This document shows, in pieces, positions 1 to 8,391 of a stretch of DNA of 24,840 nucleotides (position 1 is its first letter; every line of letters starts with the position of its first letter). A program made the position numbers and the translations under genes. This DNA is from Euryarchaeota archaeon UBA171 (lineage in GTDB: Archaea; Thermoplasmatota; Poseidoniia; Poseidoniales; Thalassarchaeaceae). The notes under the pieces are model-generated. The model had not been told where the DNA came from. It made no database searches and saw nothing but the letters and a program-made list of their open reading frames with translations. The stretch is taken from contig DANO01000028.1 in assembly GCA_002497295.1 (NCBI GenBank), positions 1-24,840 of the forward strand, written 5' to 3'.

Positions 1-1626
1 AGATGGCGGATCAGCAACGGGTTGTATATCCACCAAGAAAGAACCGGACCAATAATTATCTGCTGAGTCTGTAACCGTAATGTCCACCATTGAAGAGCCA
101 CTAGAGTCCTGAAGTGGCTGAATCTGTAAATATCCCTCTGAGATCCTCAAATCCAATAGTCCATCGATCCGGGAAGTGGCAGTTATCCCCAGTTGGGAGT
201 AAGGGTCCCTATCATCCGAACATGCGCTGAGAATTGGAATCGATATGCCTCCTTCATCTTCAACAAGATACTGATTCGATGGTGTGAGGCAGACTGGAGA
301 AGTATCGATATCTATGGAATATCCTCCAGATATGGTCATCGATTCGATGGTCATGGACACAGATTCTTGTTCGCCGCCGGAGGACCATTGGAACCTCGTA
401 CCTATGCCAAGTAAGAGTTCCCCTCCCGAGGAAGGAAGAAGATCGCCGACGGGCATCTCATAGGAAAATGATCCATTTTGGAAGGGGGCTTCAAGTGCTA
501 GATTGCTCCCAATAGCAAAACGGATATGACTCGATTCAGATACTATTCCGGAAAGGTTACCATCAACAGTACCGGTTACGTAGAGAGTTGGATCGTTTAT
601 ATCCACCCTTAATCCACCTACGCATCCATCCCTTATGACAAGCATGATGTCAAAAGACTGCGCTTGCGGGAGTAAAGCTCCTTCTGACCAAGTTGTCCAT
701 TCGCCCCCAGGGGTCCTAATGGCAAGAGTGGCATCCAATCCCTCTTCAGACATAATGTGAATACGGCCCAAGGATTGCTCAAAAGGCGGCATTACGGACA
801 AAATTGACCATTCCCCTGGGGTGCTTCCCGTTGGTTGTAACCCGCAAGGCGAAATCTCGAGACCTGCAATATTCCCGCTATTGACGTCGAAATCGATGAC
901 TGGGTATGAAGATGGGGCTATCGACGCAACTGCCTTTGCATTCTCAAAACCATACCATGGTTGGAAGAAAGAGACTTCCAACGCTACTGCATCGACTTGT
1001 ATCTCTGAATCATCAGGGGCGCCGTCTGAAACATAGTCTATCTTGACGGAGGTGGAGGATAGCATAGGCCAATCCCATACACTACCGTTGCCAAGAGCGT
1101 AATTCAGCGGGATAGTGAAGCGATCGATAGGGCCCGTGGTTCTTGCAATTGTGGATACTAATTTTGCCGAGGATCCATCATCGACTACAATCATGACCTC
1201 GTCGGAGGGCATCGGATCTGGTATCGAAATATGCAATCTTAGAGTTACTTCGATGATATCTCGACTTTCGAGTCCTTGAAAATCAAAACCTGAAACTATG
1301 ATGTCGGGACCCTTCGACCATGAATAGCCCCCATCGGGCGCTCCTGTTGCAAGTGTGGATCCTGTTTCGGAGTTGGATGAATATGATATGTGGGACTGGT
1401 AATTTCTCGGTCTTTGATGGGTGAATTGTAGCATCCCTGAGTTGATACTTGCATCTGTGTACTGTGCTTCATCTCCTGCAAATCCAGAGGTTGCGCTCAA
1501 TGTCCAGACGTTTTCATCGAATGGATGTGCGAAAATATCTTGCTGGCTAGAATCAACCGGTGTGTCAGCAATTACCATGGGAAAGAGCAGCAAAGTTGTC
1601 AGAAACGCCGCTGCCCGTGTGCCCAT
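1..1626 (-). CDS. Exported surface protein, N-terminal part (3' end beyond the window)
   Basis: Reading the minus strand from the ATG at 1626, the frame stays open for 542 codons to the left edge, so the C-terminus is missing. The N-terminus (MGTRAAAFLTTLLLFPMVIADT) is a typical signal peptide, so the product is probably secreted or surface-anchored. The mature part is rich in Ser, Asp, Gly and aromatic residues in alternating beta-strand patterns. Near the end of the visible part, the stretch VDITVTDSADNYWSG followed by QPVADPP resembles the last strand and linker of cadherin-like or Ig-like repeats, which commonly end in a PxxDxP type linker. No enzyme motif is visible. The upstream codons contain no alternative start, and the gene diverges from the tRNA-His gene. 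Function unknown; a structural or adhesive surface role is an inference. Confidence 0.75.
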   Translation of the reverse strand, partial: MGTRAAAFLTTLLLFPMVIADTPVDSSQQDIFAHPFDENVWTLSATSGFAGDEAQYTDASINSGMLQFTHQRPRNYQSHISYSSNSETGSTLATGAPDGGYSWSKGPDIIVSGFDFQGLESRDIIEVTLRLHISIPDPMPSDEVMIVVDDGSSAKLVSTIARTTGPIDRFTIPLNYALGNGSVWDWPMLSSTSVKIDYVSDGAPDDSEIQVDAVALEVSFFQPWYGFENAKAVASIAPSSYPVIDFDVNSGNIAGLEISPCGLQPTGSTPGEWSILSVMPPFEQSLGRIHIMSEEGLDATLAIRTPGGEWTTWSEGALLPQAQSFDIMLVIRDGCVGGLRVDINDPTLYVTGTVDGNLSGIVSESSHIRFAIGSNLALEAPFQNGSFSYEMPVGDLLPSSGGELLLGIGTRFQWSSGGEQESVSMTIESMTISGGYSIDIDTSPVCLTPSNQYLVEDEGGISIPILSACSDDRDPYSQLGITATSRIDGLLDLRISEGYLQIQPLQDSSGSSMVDITVTDSADNYWSGSFLVDIQPVADPPS

Positions 1627-1726
1627 CGTAACGAAATGACATACTTGTGCGTTTGAAACCGTTGGTGATAAGTCTGCAGCATTTGCGGAAGAGATGAAAT
1701 ACGGCACTGACAAGGAATGTACACAC

Positions 1727-1802
1727 GGCTGTGGTAGTGTAGCGGTTAGCACGGTGGGTTGTGGTCCCGCCGGCCCGGGTTCAAGTCCCGGCCACGGCCC
1801 CA
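1727..1802 (+). tRNA. tRNA-His (anticodon GTG), with encoded G-1 and CCA
   Basis: A full cloverleaf folds. G-1 is 1727 and faces C73 at 1799. The acceptor stem is 1728-1734 with 1792-1798 (one G-T pair). The D stem is 1737-1740 with 1749-1752. The anticodon stem is 1754-1758 with 1766-1770, with loop TTGTGGT and anticodon GTG at 1761-1763. The variable loop has 4 bases, and the T stem is 1775-1779 with 1787-1791 around TTCAAGT. Bases 1800-1802 are CCA, so the 3' terminus is encoded rather than added only by the CCA enzyme. The extra 5' G opposite C73 is the identity element of histidine tRNA. No intron is present. The gene ends 2 bases before the stop codon of the convergent ribA. Confidence 0.96.
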
Positions 1803-1804
1803 AA

Positions 1805-2425
1805 TCATGGGCCATCCAAGTCATCATCTGATATCGTATGTCCCATCCTGCTTGCTTTGGTACCAAGATATTCCTTATTCTCATCATTTACACCGACTAT
1901 CAACGGCATTCTCTTCACAACTTCCACCCCCAAAGAAGTAAGTTGCTCCACCTTATCCGGATTATTTGTCATCAGATTGATTCTGTTAGTCCCCACTGCA
2001 TTAAGAATAGTAGCTGCCAGCGAATAATCCCTGGCATCAGCAGGATGTCCCAACAGCAGATTCGCATCGAGTGTATCTGCTCCTTTATCTTGCAGATTGT
2101 ATGCCTGTATCTTGGCGAGAAGTCCGATACCACGGCCTTCTTGTCTCAGATATACAAGACACCCATATCCTATCTTATTGATTATTGATAATGCTGCATT
2201 GAGTTGAGGGCCGCAATCGCAACGGAGACTGCCGAAAGCATCGCCCGTAAGACATTCAGAATGGATTCTGACTGGCGTGGGGTCTGGACCACCCATATCT
2301 CCCAAAGTAAGAGCCACATGGTCAAGATTAGTGGATGGATCATTGAATATACGTATTCTAAAATCACCGTGGACAGTGGGCAAGTTTGCTTCGGCAGGCA
2401 CTGAATCGATTTCTTCGATTTGCAT
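1805..2425 (-). CDS. ribA: GTP cyclohydrolase II
   Basis: Cytosolic zinc enzyme that opens GTP to 2,5-diamino-6-ribosylamino-4-pyrimidinone 5'-phosphate, formate and pyrophosphate: the first step of riboflavin synthesis. From the ATG at 2425 (206 aa) the protein lines up almost end to end with the E. coli RibA family. The zinc ligands C58, C69 and C71 lie in HSECLTGDAFGSLRCDC, and the active-site segment YLRQEGRGIGL, the ALQ/NLQDKGADT-type segment and MTNNPDK are all present. No DHBP synthase (RibB) domain is fused. The frame is open to an ATG at 2455 and a TTG at 2482. I chose 2425 because it matches the usual RibA N-terminus. It lies just downstream of the TusA-like gene and ends 2 bases from tRNA-His. 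Most archaea use GTP cyclohydrolase III for this step, so this is a bacterial-type choice. Confidence 0.93.
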   Translation of the reverse strand: MQIEEIDSVPAEANLPTVHGDFRIRIFNDPSTNLDHVALTLGDMGGPDPTPVRIHSECLTGDAFGSLRCDCGPQLNAALSIINKIGYGCLVYLRQEGRGIGLLAKIQAYNLQDKGADTLDANLLLGHPADARDYSLAATILNAVGTNRINLMTNNPDKVEQLTSLGVEVVKRMPLIVGVNDENKEYLGTKASRMGHTISDDDLDGP

Positions 2426-2493
2426 GGGCTCTTCTACCAAATTACACCCCTCCATACTCCGCGTACATGGTTTTCCGTTCAATCTTTACTCTG

Positions 2494-2730
2494 CTAATGT
2501 CGGATGTCGGGGATAACGATCCTGAATAGAATAACTCCGCTGTCAAGTAACTCATGATTGCATTCTGCTTGTCTTCTTTCACAGAGTGCGGGTATATCAT
2601 GAAGCGATTCTGGATCATCACTGAAGACCTCTATTACTGCACCCGGAGAATGGGCATCTATTGCTCTTCTCGTCTCATGCACGGGTATAGGACAAAGATG
2701 CCCGGTTAGATCGATTCTGAGGTCGACCAC
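2494..2730 (-). CDS. tusA: TusA/SirA-family sulfur carrier protein
   Basis: A 78-residue protein of the TusA family, small cytosolic sulfur carriers that take persulfide sulfur onto one cysteine and pass it to tRNA thiolation, molybdenum cofactor or other sulfur pathways. The visible hallmark is the N-terminal CPxP box (LTGHLCPIPVHETRRAI), with the candidate persulfide cysteine at residue 13. This is followed by the family's beta-alpha-beta pattern, with GAVIEVFSDDPESLHDIPALCE as the usual strand and helix. The frame is open further upstream to 2811, but that would overlap the helicase by 79 bases and add residues unlike the family. The GTG at 2730, 2 bases after the helicase stop, gives a normal TusA length. 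The exact sulfur partner cannot be told from the sequence. Confidence 0.85.
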   Translation of the reverse strand: MVDLRIDLTGHLCPIPVHETRRAIDAHSPGAVIEVFSDDPESLHDIPALCERRQAECNHELLDSGVILFRIVIPDIRH

Positions 2731-2732
2731 GC

Positions 2733-4187
2733 CTATGCCAACAGGTAAGCACGATTGAATTCGACGGCAGGACGATCTAGCAATTCTGGTTCGAGACTCG
2801 ATCCCTCCCATTCACGTCGTTTCAATATCTCAAGAGTCGCGCCTGCCTTTTCGACATGTATCTCTATGATTGCCGAGTGATCTTCCTGAAGAATGTCTCC
2901 GATTGCGATATCGGGAAGTTTTGCCTCGGCCTTTAGCCAGTCACTGAATTCCCGCTTTGATGCTTCTTTCCTACCGACTGATACTCTGATTCTGACCATG
3001 CCGAAGGAATCTGAAACTTCATCCCAATCTTCACGCTTTCGAACAGGATCCCGACTGACGCCTTTAGGCAGTTCTGGTGGCTGACTGGATGGGATCTTCA
3101 GATTCCATGTAGAAGAAATTCGATCAAGTTGGAGAACGTCATTAGCAGTCACAAGAGACCAAGCGACCCCTGATCTGCCCATGCGACCTGTACGACCTAT
3201 CCGATGGACATATGCCTCGGTTTCATCAGGTAAATCGTAGTTGACCACATGCGTTATGGTATCGATATCTATCCCCCTTGCAGCAACATCAGTTGCAATA
3301 AGTACTGCATGTTTCCCGTCTCGATAATCGGATAGTATTCTCTCACGCTTGTTCTGAGGCATGTCACCGTGCAGCGCCACTGATTCGAACTTGTGCCTAT
3401 CAAGGCGATCTACGAGCATATCCGCCATCCTCTTGGTATTGGTGAATACAAGCATTTGATCTCCTTCCTCCAGGGTAAGCATGATTCTGCCAAGAACCCA
3501 GAGCTTGTTGGCACGCCCTACCCTGACATATCTCTGTTCGATTTCAGGGACCTCGATCTCAGTTCCGCCAGTGAAAACCTGCTCAGGGTCATTCAGTAGA
3601 TCTTCGGAAGCATCTAGAACCTCTTGGGGGAATGTGGCGCTGAATAGAAGAGTCTGGCTACGATTAGGTGCCTGTTCTACGATCCAAATGACGTCCGGGA
3701 AGAATCCCATGTCGAGCATCCTATCTGCCTCGTCAAGGCAAAATGTGTTGATTCCCGAGAGATCTAGATGGGATCTCTTGGTCATATCGATTACACGGCC
3801 TGGCGTTCCCACTATGACATCGGTACCAGACGCTAATTCCTTTGCCTGGCGCTCGATATCTGTCCCGCCATATACAGTTCGGATGTTTAGTCCTTTATCC
3901 CCCTGTAGCCAGTTCATCTCTTCTGCAACCTGTACGGCTAATTCTCTTGTTGGGCAGAGCACTATTGCCTGAGGATGTCCGGTTGAAGAGCACCTCTCTA
4001 TGATTGGGATCCCAAAGGCGGCTGTTTTTCCCGAACCTGTACGAGCTTGGCCTATTATGTCTCGACCGGCGAGTGCAGCAGGTATCGTCTCACGCTGAAT
4101 CTCAGTTGGTTCGACCCATCCCTTGTCGTCAAGAACCTTGGAGGTTTCTTTTGACAGATTGAATTTCGAAAATCCGGAATTAGTCAT
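2733..4187 (-). CDS. DEAD-box RNA helicase with DbpA-like C-terminal RNA-binding domain
   Basis: An ATP-dependent RNA-remodelling enzyme of 484 residues. All helicase motifs are visible in order: Q-motif region (PTEIQRETIP, about 27-36), Walker A ARTGSGKT (48-55), PTRELA (79-84), GG and TPGR (107-131), DEAD (152-155), SAT (183-185), ATDVAARGIDI (298-308) and HRIGRTGR (328-335). After a linker, residues about 397-470 (MVRIRVSVGRKEASKREF onward, through IAIGDI) resemble the DbpA/CsdA-type RNA-binding domain (PF03880 family), which in bacteria targets 23S rRNA or structured RNA. It probably acts in ribosome assembly or RNA unwinding. The ATG at 4187 lies 9 bases after the preceding gene and the stop lies 2 bases before the tusA start, consistent with one transcript. 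Which RNA it acts on is unknown. Confidence 0.92.
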   Translation of the reverse strand: MTNSGFSKFNLSKETSKVLDDKGWVEPTEIQRETIPAALAGRDIIGQARTGSGKTAAFGIPIIERCSSTGHPQAIVLCPTRELAVQVAEEMNWLQGDKGLNIRTVYGGTDIERQAKELASGTDVIVGTPGRVIDMTKRSHLDLSGINTFCLDEADRMLDMGFFPDVIWIVEQAPNRSQTLLFSATFPQEVLDASEDLLNDPEQVFTGGTEIEVPEIEQRYVRVGRANKLWVLGRIMLTLEEGDQMLVFTNTKRMADMLVDRLDRHKFESVALHGDMPQNKRERILSDYRDGKHAVLIATDVAARGIDIDTITHVVNYDLPDETEAYVHRIGRTGRMGRSGVAWSLVTANDVLQLDRISSTWNLKIPSSQPPELPKGVSRDPVRKREDWDEVSDSFGMVRIRVSVGRKEASKREFSDWLKAEAKLPDIAIGDILQEDHSAIIEIHVEKAGATLEILKRREWEGSSLEPELLDRPAVEFNRAYLLA

Positions 4188-4196
4188 AACTAGGCC

Positions 4197-4487
4197 TCAG
4201 AAGCTCTCCGAGTCCTTGATCTGCTGTTGGAGCTCGCCCATCCAGTACTTTCTACAATTTTCCTTCGTCAAAAACATGTGCTTGCTTGTAAAACTGTGAT
4301 TATAATGGCCCTTATCTGCACTGGCGAACTGTTCCTTGCGTCGCTTGTGGTATTTCTGAAGGACGTGCTGCCGCATGTACTGTCTGAATTTGAGTGCCTT
4401 AGTTCGGTTGACTCCCTTGGGAGTCTCTCCAGCCCAGAGGCGTTCAAAACGTGCCTCTTTTTCGCTGATGGCTTCACTCATTGTCAT
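4197..4487 (-). CDS. Small basic protein of unknown function
   Basis: A 96-residue protein I do not recognise. The N-terminal third is acidic and helical (SEAISEKEARFERLW). The middle is strongly basic and His-rich (RQYMRQHVLQKYHKRRKEQ), and the C-terminal part is rich in Lys, His, Tyr and Phe and ends in an acidic tail. There is no signal peptide or membrane segment. The charge pattern would suit a nucleic-acid or ribosome-associated protein, but that is only an inference. Its ATG overlaps the stop codon of the HEAT-repeat gene by 4 bases (ATGA), a sign of translational coupling, and it lies 9 bases before the DEAD-box helicase. It is therefore very likely a real gene of the same transcript. 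A second in-frame ATG sits at 4481. Confidence 0.75.
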   Translation of the reverse strand: MTMSEAISEKEARFERLWAGETPKGVNRTKALKFRQYMRQHVLQKYHKRRKEQFASADKGHYNHSFTSKHMFLTKENCRKYWMGELQQQIKDSESF

Positions 4488-5683
4488 TCCTCGTCGACCT
4501 GCCGACCTTCAACCTGTTTATGACCTTCACGCTGAGTGGTGTTTCTCTTTTGAGGCGTTAGTACAGCTTCATTATCGTCCTCTATCACGTCTAAATCTGC
4601 TAAAAATCGATTCTTCTCCTCTTCAGTGCCCTCCATCTCGGGATCAAAGGCCAAAGCCTCGAGGCGTCTTTTCAACTCAGGGTCCTTCTCAGTTCTTGAC
4701 AACTGTCCAGCAATTTCCCTGAGGTCTGTTCCTGTCAAAACAACTGATAGTTGGTCTATGCAGGCCTTCCTCAAGCGTATATCCCGATCACCGGCCCCAT
4801 CTATGACCAACTTGGCTACTCTCGGGTTCTGCATATCAAGGGATTTTATGGCTCGAAGAATCTTCATCCTAACTGTCGAGTTTTTCTCGCCCAGGGATGC
4901 TTCAACAAGTATTGCTGCAATTCGAGGTTCTGCGGAAGCCAGTTTCGGAAGGCAATCTGCACCGGATGAGCGTACATTAGGATCCATGTCCTCCAATGCC
5001 CATGCTATCAAGTCCCAGCCGACTGCCCCTCCGCGTTCCGTAATTAGTCGCAGCAACTTTGCTGACCTTCTTCGAAGGTCGACCTCCTCTTCCTTCATCA
5101 GAGATTCAAGATGTTGACATCCGGCCTCGACCCATTCTCTCGAAATCGCCTTGAGGACTCTGAAAGCGTGGTCTCTATCTGACTTATTGGGTCTTTTCAG
5201 AAGATCTTCAAGGCGCAGTTCGGAAGACGATGGAAAGATTGGCGCTATACGTTCAAGAGTCTCCCATGCCCGCTCGGAAACATCTGCGTCGGAATCATCT
5301 AATCTGACAATCAATTGGTACATCAGATTCTCGGATTTCCTCAGCATCATCCTCGGAAGACCCGTAATTGCAGAAAGCCTGACTACAGGGTCATCATCGT
5401 CAATCGCTTCTGAAAGTGTTTCATGAGCGCTATCAAGACGCTCTTCCGGAACTCGGTGTAGTGCGACAATCGCATCGTTACGGGTCGCGAATCCGCCTCC
5501 GTCGCCCAAAGGTATCTCTGCAGCGGCCAAATCAGATTTTGCAAGTGGTATTATCTTGTCCAGCGGTATCACTGCCCAGCGGCCCAACGGGGGCGTCAAA
5601 GGGCCAATATTACGGCCGCTTCTGCTAGTCGCCTTACGAATCGGAAGACCGGTTCGAGGATCACGTGCGATGTACTCGGGCAC
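4484..5683 (-). CDS. HEAT-repeat protein
   Basis: A 399-residue soluble protein. From about residue 65 to 345 it consists of paired helices with the spacing of HEAT/armadillo repeats, for example DDDPVVRLSAITGLPRMML, DSDADVSERAWETLERIAP, EEVDLRRRSAKLLRLI, DMDPNVRSSGADCLPKLA, KNSTVRMKILRAIKSL and DRDIRLRKACIDQLSVV. The recurring D-x-x-V-R-x-x-A segments are typical. The N-terminal 50 residues are basic and Pro-rich; the C-terminal 60 are charged and probably disordered. Such proteins act as binding scaffolds; there is no catalytic motif and the partner is unknown. The start is GTG at 5683; upstream on this strand there is no Shine-Dalgarno sequence. It overlaps the next gene by 4 bases and lies about 50 bases after the RND gene. 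Confidence 0.85.
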   Translation of the reverse strand: MPEYIARDPRTGLPIRKATSRSGRNIGPLTPPLGRWAVIPLDKIIPLAKSDLAAAEIPLGDGGGFATRNDAIVALHRVPEERLDSAHETLSEAIDDDDPVVRLSAITGLPRMMLRKSENLMYQLIVRLDDSDADVSERAWETLERIAPIFPSSSELRLEDLLKRPNKSDRDHAFRVLKAISREWVEAGCQHLESLMKEEEVDLRRRSAKLLRLITERGGAVGWDLIAWALEDMDPNVRSSGADCLPKLASAEPRIAAILVEASLGEKNSTVRMKILRAIKSLDMQNPRVAKLVIDGAGDRDIRLRKACIDQLSVVLTGTDLREIAGQLSRTEKDPELKRRLEALAFDPEMEGTEEEKNRFLADLDVIEDDNEAVLTPQKRNTTQREGHKQVEGRQVDEE

Positions 5684-5735
5684 GACGGCGAGGAGGGGAG
5701 GGAGGATTCAAACCCAGCGGAAAGGACTGCTTGAT

Positions 5736-8285
5736 CTAAGCGCCTCTTGACTTTGCCTCTGAGAGAAGGAGTGCGGGGAGAACGAACAGTGCAAGGATGA
5801 GCGAAAGTGCGACAGAAGCTGCACTAACAAGTCCGAAGTCCTGTATCACTGGAACGGGGGAAAGCAACAAAACTAGGAAGCCGGAAGCAGTTGTAAATGC
5901 AGACATCATGAGAGCTGTGCCAGTTACAGAATACGTTGTCGCCATTGCTTCCACACGATTTGAACCGGCCTCCATTTCATCCTCAAACCTTCTCCACATG
6001 TGTATTGAATAGTCTATTCCTAAGCCGATTGTTAGCGCGGTGATCATTATTGTAAGGACATTCCAGTTTAAGCCAACCACAGCCATTGTTCCGACCACCC
6101 AGACCCCGGCTAGAGCGACTGGGAGAATGATGACTCCCGAGGTACTCAAACGCCTAGTCATGGCCATGAGCACGAGGAAAGATGCGACTAGGCTCAAAGC
6201 GGTCGATTCGATTTGGGAGATGAATAATCCGTCGAGCACAGACTCAATCACGATGATTTCCCCTGAAAGATATGCTGAACATCCGCACTCCCCATCGCCC
6301 TCTAACCATTTGACATGATTCGCAAAGCCATCCGCGATTGAATCGGTGTCTTCGCTAGAAGATGCTCTGACAGCCACGTCAATCATAAGATACTGCAAGG
6401 TATCACTTTCATCGTCAAGCGATACTGTCCTTGCAATTCGATCCGCCCAGGTATTACCTCTGAGAGGATCGCCTAGAGATTCGTCCTGCATTAGAGCAGA
6501 AACAGCGAGGAATAGGTCGCCTTCCGAATGCCCTGAAGAAAGACCGACTTCTCCGTCGAAAAGTTCGATTCCATATTCTTGACCCCAGTCAGGATCGACC
6601 TCCAAACGGTCGCGAAAGACCGTGTAGAGGCCTTCGTACTGGGGTCTGCTATCCTCGGTTCCATCAGGCCTTATCACCATCTCATCCAAGACTAAACGGC
6701 TGTGTAAGCCCCGTATTGTTTCCATGAGGTCTTCATCTGTAAGAAGTTGATTTTCATCCGTTAGTTGGATTAAAATTATCGCGGTCTTTACGAATTCTAC
6801 CTCGTAATTTTCATAGATATCATTTCTGGTTTCTATGGACTGCATATCGTCATCCAAGAAATCTGTCAGTTCGAAACTTGTTTCCAACTTCCCCACTGAA
6901 ACCGCTGCAGAAGCCAATGTGAGTATTGCGACTATGGAGACCACCTTTGCGAGACTCCTGTCTTGAATCCTTGAGACCTTCCTCCACACTGAATGCTCGA
7001 TTGTCTTTCTGCCTCTATAGCTGCCAGTAGAGCGTTCTGAGACTACATGAATTGCTCCGACAGTTATGGTGCTGGCTGTGAAGGCGCAAACGACCCCTAT
7101 GGCCAACGTTATCCCGAAGGCGCGAAGTGGTATTATCGGCGAGAATGCGTTTGACAGAAACGCCGCTACAGTGGTAATCACGGAAAGTGACAGTGCCAGC
7201 CTCAGCAAATCAAATGCCTCCACCCAAGCCCTAGCCGGCTTCATTCCTCTTGAAACATTGAGTTCATACCCTCTCTGAAGATGAATTCCATAATCGATTC
7301 CAAGACCTAAAATCACCGGGGCGACAGCAATGTCTAGGACAGTGAATTCATATCCAAATAAGGCCACTAAGCCATATGTCCAGGAAAGTGCCGCTGTGAG
7401 TGCTACTAGTGGGGCAGCTACCATTACCGCGGAACGGAAGGCAATAGCGAGTATCCCTACAATGACTACCAAAGATGTCGCAAGAAGAATTGTGAAGTTG
7501 GAAAGGGTCTCTGAATTGATATCCTCGCTAACTAGATCTTCCGAAACTACGCTGTAGGATAGAACGGATTCGGTTTCGCCACCTTCCTCGGAAAGTTTCT
7601 CTCGGAGTTCGAGAGAAAAGCTTCTGATACGCTCTTGGCCAGAGGCTTCTGAGATCTCAATGACCCACATTGTTGATGTGGCAAACGGAGTTGGATCAGC
7701 GCCATCTATGCCCTCAAGATAATCGCAAATCCCCTCAAAGGCGAGGTCTTCACTCACCAATGTAGAGACTGCATACGAAGCTGTGGAGGTAACTGCTGTC
7801 TCACCGGCCAGACTTGTACAATCTTCACCACTTTGTATCGCATCGACTATGTCTCCCCAGTTCTCCATGCTAGAAAGATCGCTGGATGGCGATTGTTCCA
7901 TTATGAGGGTGTTCAAGATTCTTGCGACATTGATATGAGAACCGATTGTTATCTCGTGTTCCTGAGCCAAATCGTCGACAAATTCAGATTTCTGATAAAG
8001 GACATTCAAAGCACCTACAGAGAGCGGATTATCAACTCCATCGGAAGATTTCACATTAACATATATCCTAGACATTTGAGGGGGGAATTCAGACTCTATG
8101 GCTTGAATTCTATCTTCAGATTCGTTTGGAGGGGCGAAATCAGAAACGTCTGTGGAGAATTCTGGCAATGGGATGAGTTGTGACGCTAGAAGTACGGTCA
8201 GCAGGAGTGAGCCGATCACGATGCCCATCGCATATTTTTCAAGAGCAGATGCGAGTCGGCTTGTTGGCTCCTCGACCCTGCGCAT
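5736..8285 (-). CDS. RND superfamily (MMPL / sterol-sensing type) membrane protein
   Basis: An 849-residue integral membrane protein with the RND plan of two homologous halves. Each half has one N-terminal transmembrane helix (first at about 19-38), a large external domain, and a block of about five helices. The helix-4 signature GLGIDYGIHL lies at about 327-336 and recurs in the second half as GLGIDYSIHM at about 754-763. These are typical of MMPL/HpnN-like and Patched-like proteins, which move lipids or other hydrophobic molecules using ion gradients. The substrate is unknown. The frame is open to 8432, but that would cross the rpo11 start. The ATG at 8285 begins just before the first helix and has an ATTATA box centred 26 bases upstream, fitting a leaderless transcript. 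It is the first gene of the 1805-8285 series. Confidence 0.88.
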   Translation of the reverse strand: MRRVEEPTSRLASALEKYAMGIVIGSLLLTVLLASQLIPLPEFSTDVSDFAPPNESEDRIQAIESEFPPQMSRIYVNVKSSDGVDNPLSVGALNVLYQKSEFVDDLAQEHEITIGSHINVARILNTLIMEQSPSSDLSSMENWGDIVDAIQSGEDCTSLAGETAVTSTASYAVSTLVSEDLAFEGICDYLEGIDGADPTPFATSTMWVIEISEASGQERIRSFSLELREKLSEEGGETESVLSYSVVSEDLVSEDINSETLSNFTILLATSLVVIVGILAIAFRSAVMVAAPLVALTAALSWTYGLVALFGYEFTVLDIAVAPVILGLGIDYGIHLQRGYELNVSRGMKPARAWVEAFDLLRLALSLSVITTVAAFLSNAFSPIIPLRAFGITLAIGVVCAFTASTITVGAIHVVSERSTGSYRGRKTIEHSVWRKVSRIQDRSLAKVVSIVAILTLASAAVSVGKLETSFELTDFLDDDMQSIETRNDIYENYEVEFVKTAIILIQLTDENQLLTDEDLMETIRGLHSRLVLDEMVIRPDGTEDSRPQYEGLYTVFRDRLEVDPDWGQEYGIELFDGEVGLSSGHSEGDLFLAVSALMQDESLGDPLRGNTWADRIARTVSLDDESDTLQYLMIDVAVRASSSEDTDSIADGFANHVKWLEGDGECGCSAYLSGEIIVIESVLDGLFISQIESTALSLVASFLVLMAMTRRLSTSGVIILPVALAGVWVVGTMAVVGLNWNVLTIMITALTIGLGIDYSIHMWRRFEDEMEAGSNRVEAMATTYSVTGTALMMSAFTTASGFLVLLLSPVPVIQDFGLVSAASVALSLILALFVLPALLLSEAKSRGA

Positions 8286-8308
8286 GTCCTTCGCCAAGTG
8301 AACTGGGG

Positions 8309-8314
8309 TATAAT
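8309..8314 (-). promoter_or_regulatory. TATA-like box for the RND gene
   Basis: On the minus strand the sequence ATTATA is centred about 26 bases upstream of the ATG at 8285, the distance expected between an archaeal TATA box and the transcription start. This predicts a leaderless mRNA and supports the start at 8285 over upstream in-frame codons. Confidence 0.5.
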
Positions 8315-8391
8315 CCCGGCTGCCACAATTAGGCTTCACCACGTTCTTCCACAAGAGAAGATATGAAAACGGATAGTGGTAACGCCCGGCC

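Noticed and set aside
2731..2811. Longer TusA-like form starting at 2811
   Set aside because: It would overlap the helicase by 79 bases and add a basic stretch absent from the family; the GTG at 2730 gives the normal length.
3481..3972. 163-codon plus-strand frame inside the DEAD-box helicase
   Set aside because: Antisense shadow; the minus-strand frame carries all helicase motifs through this stretch.
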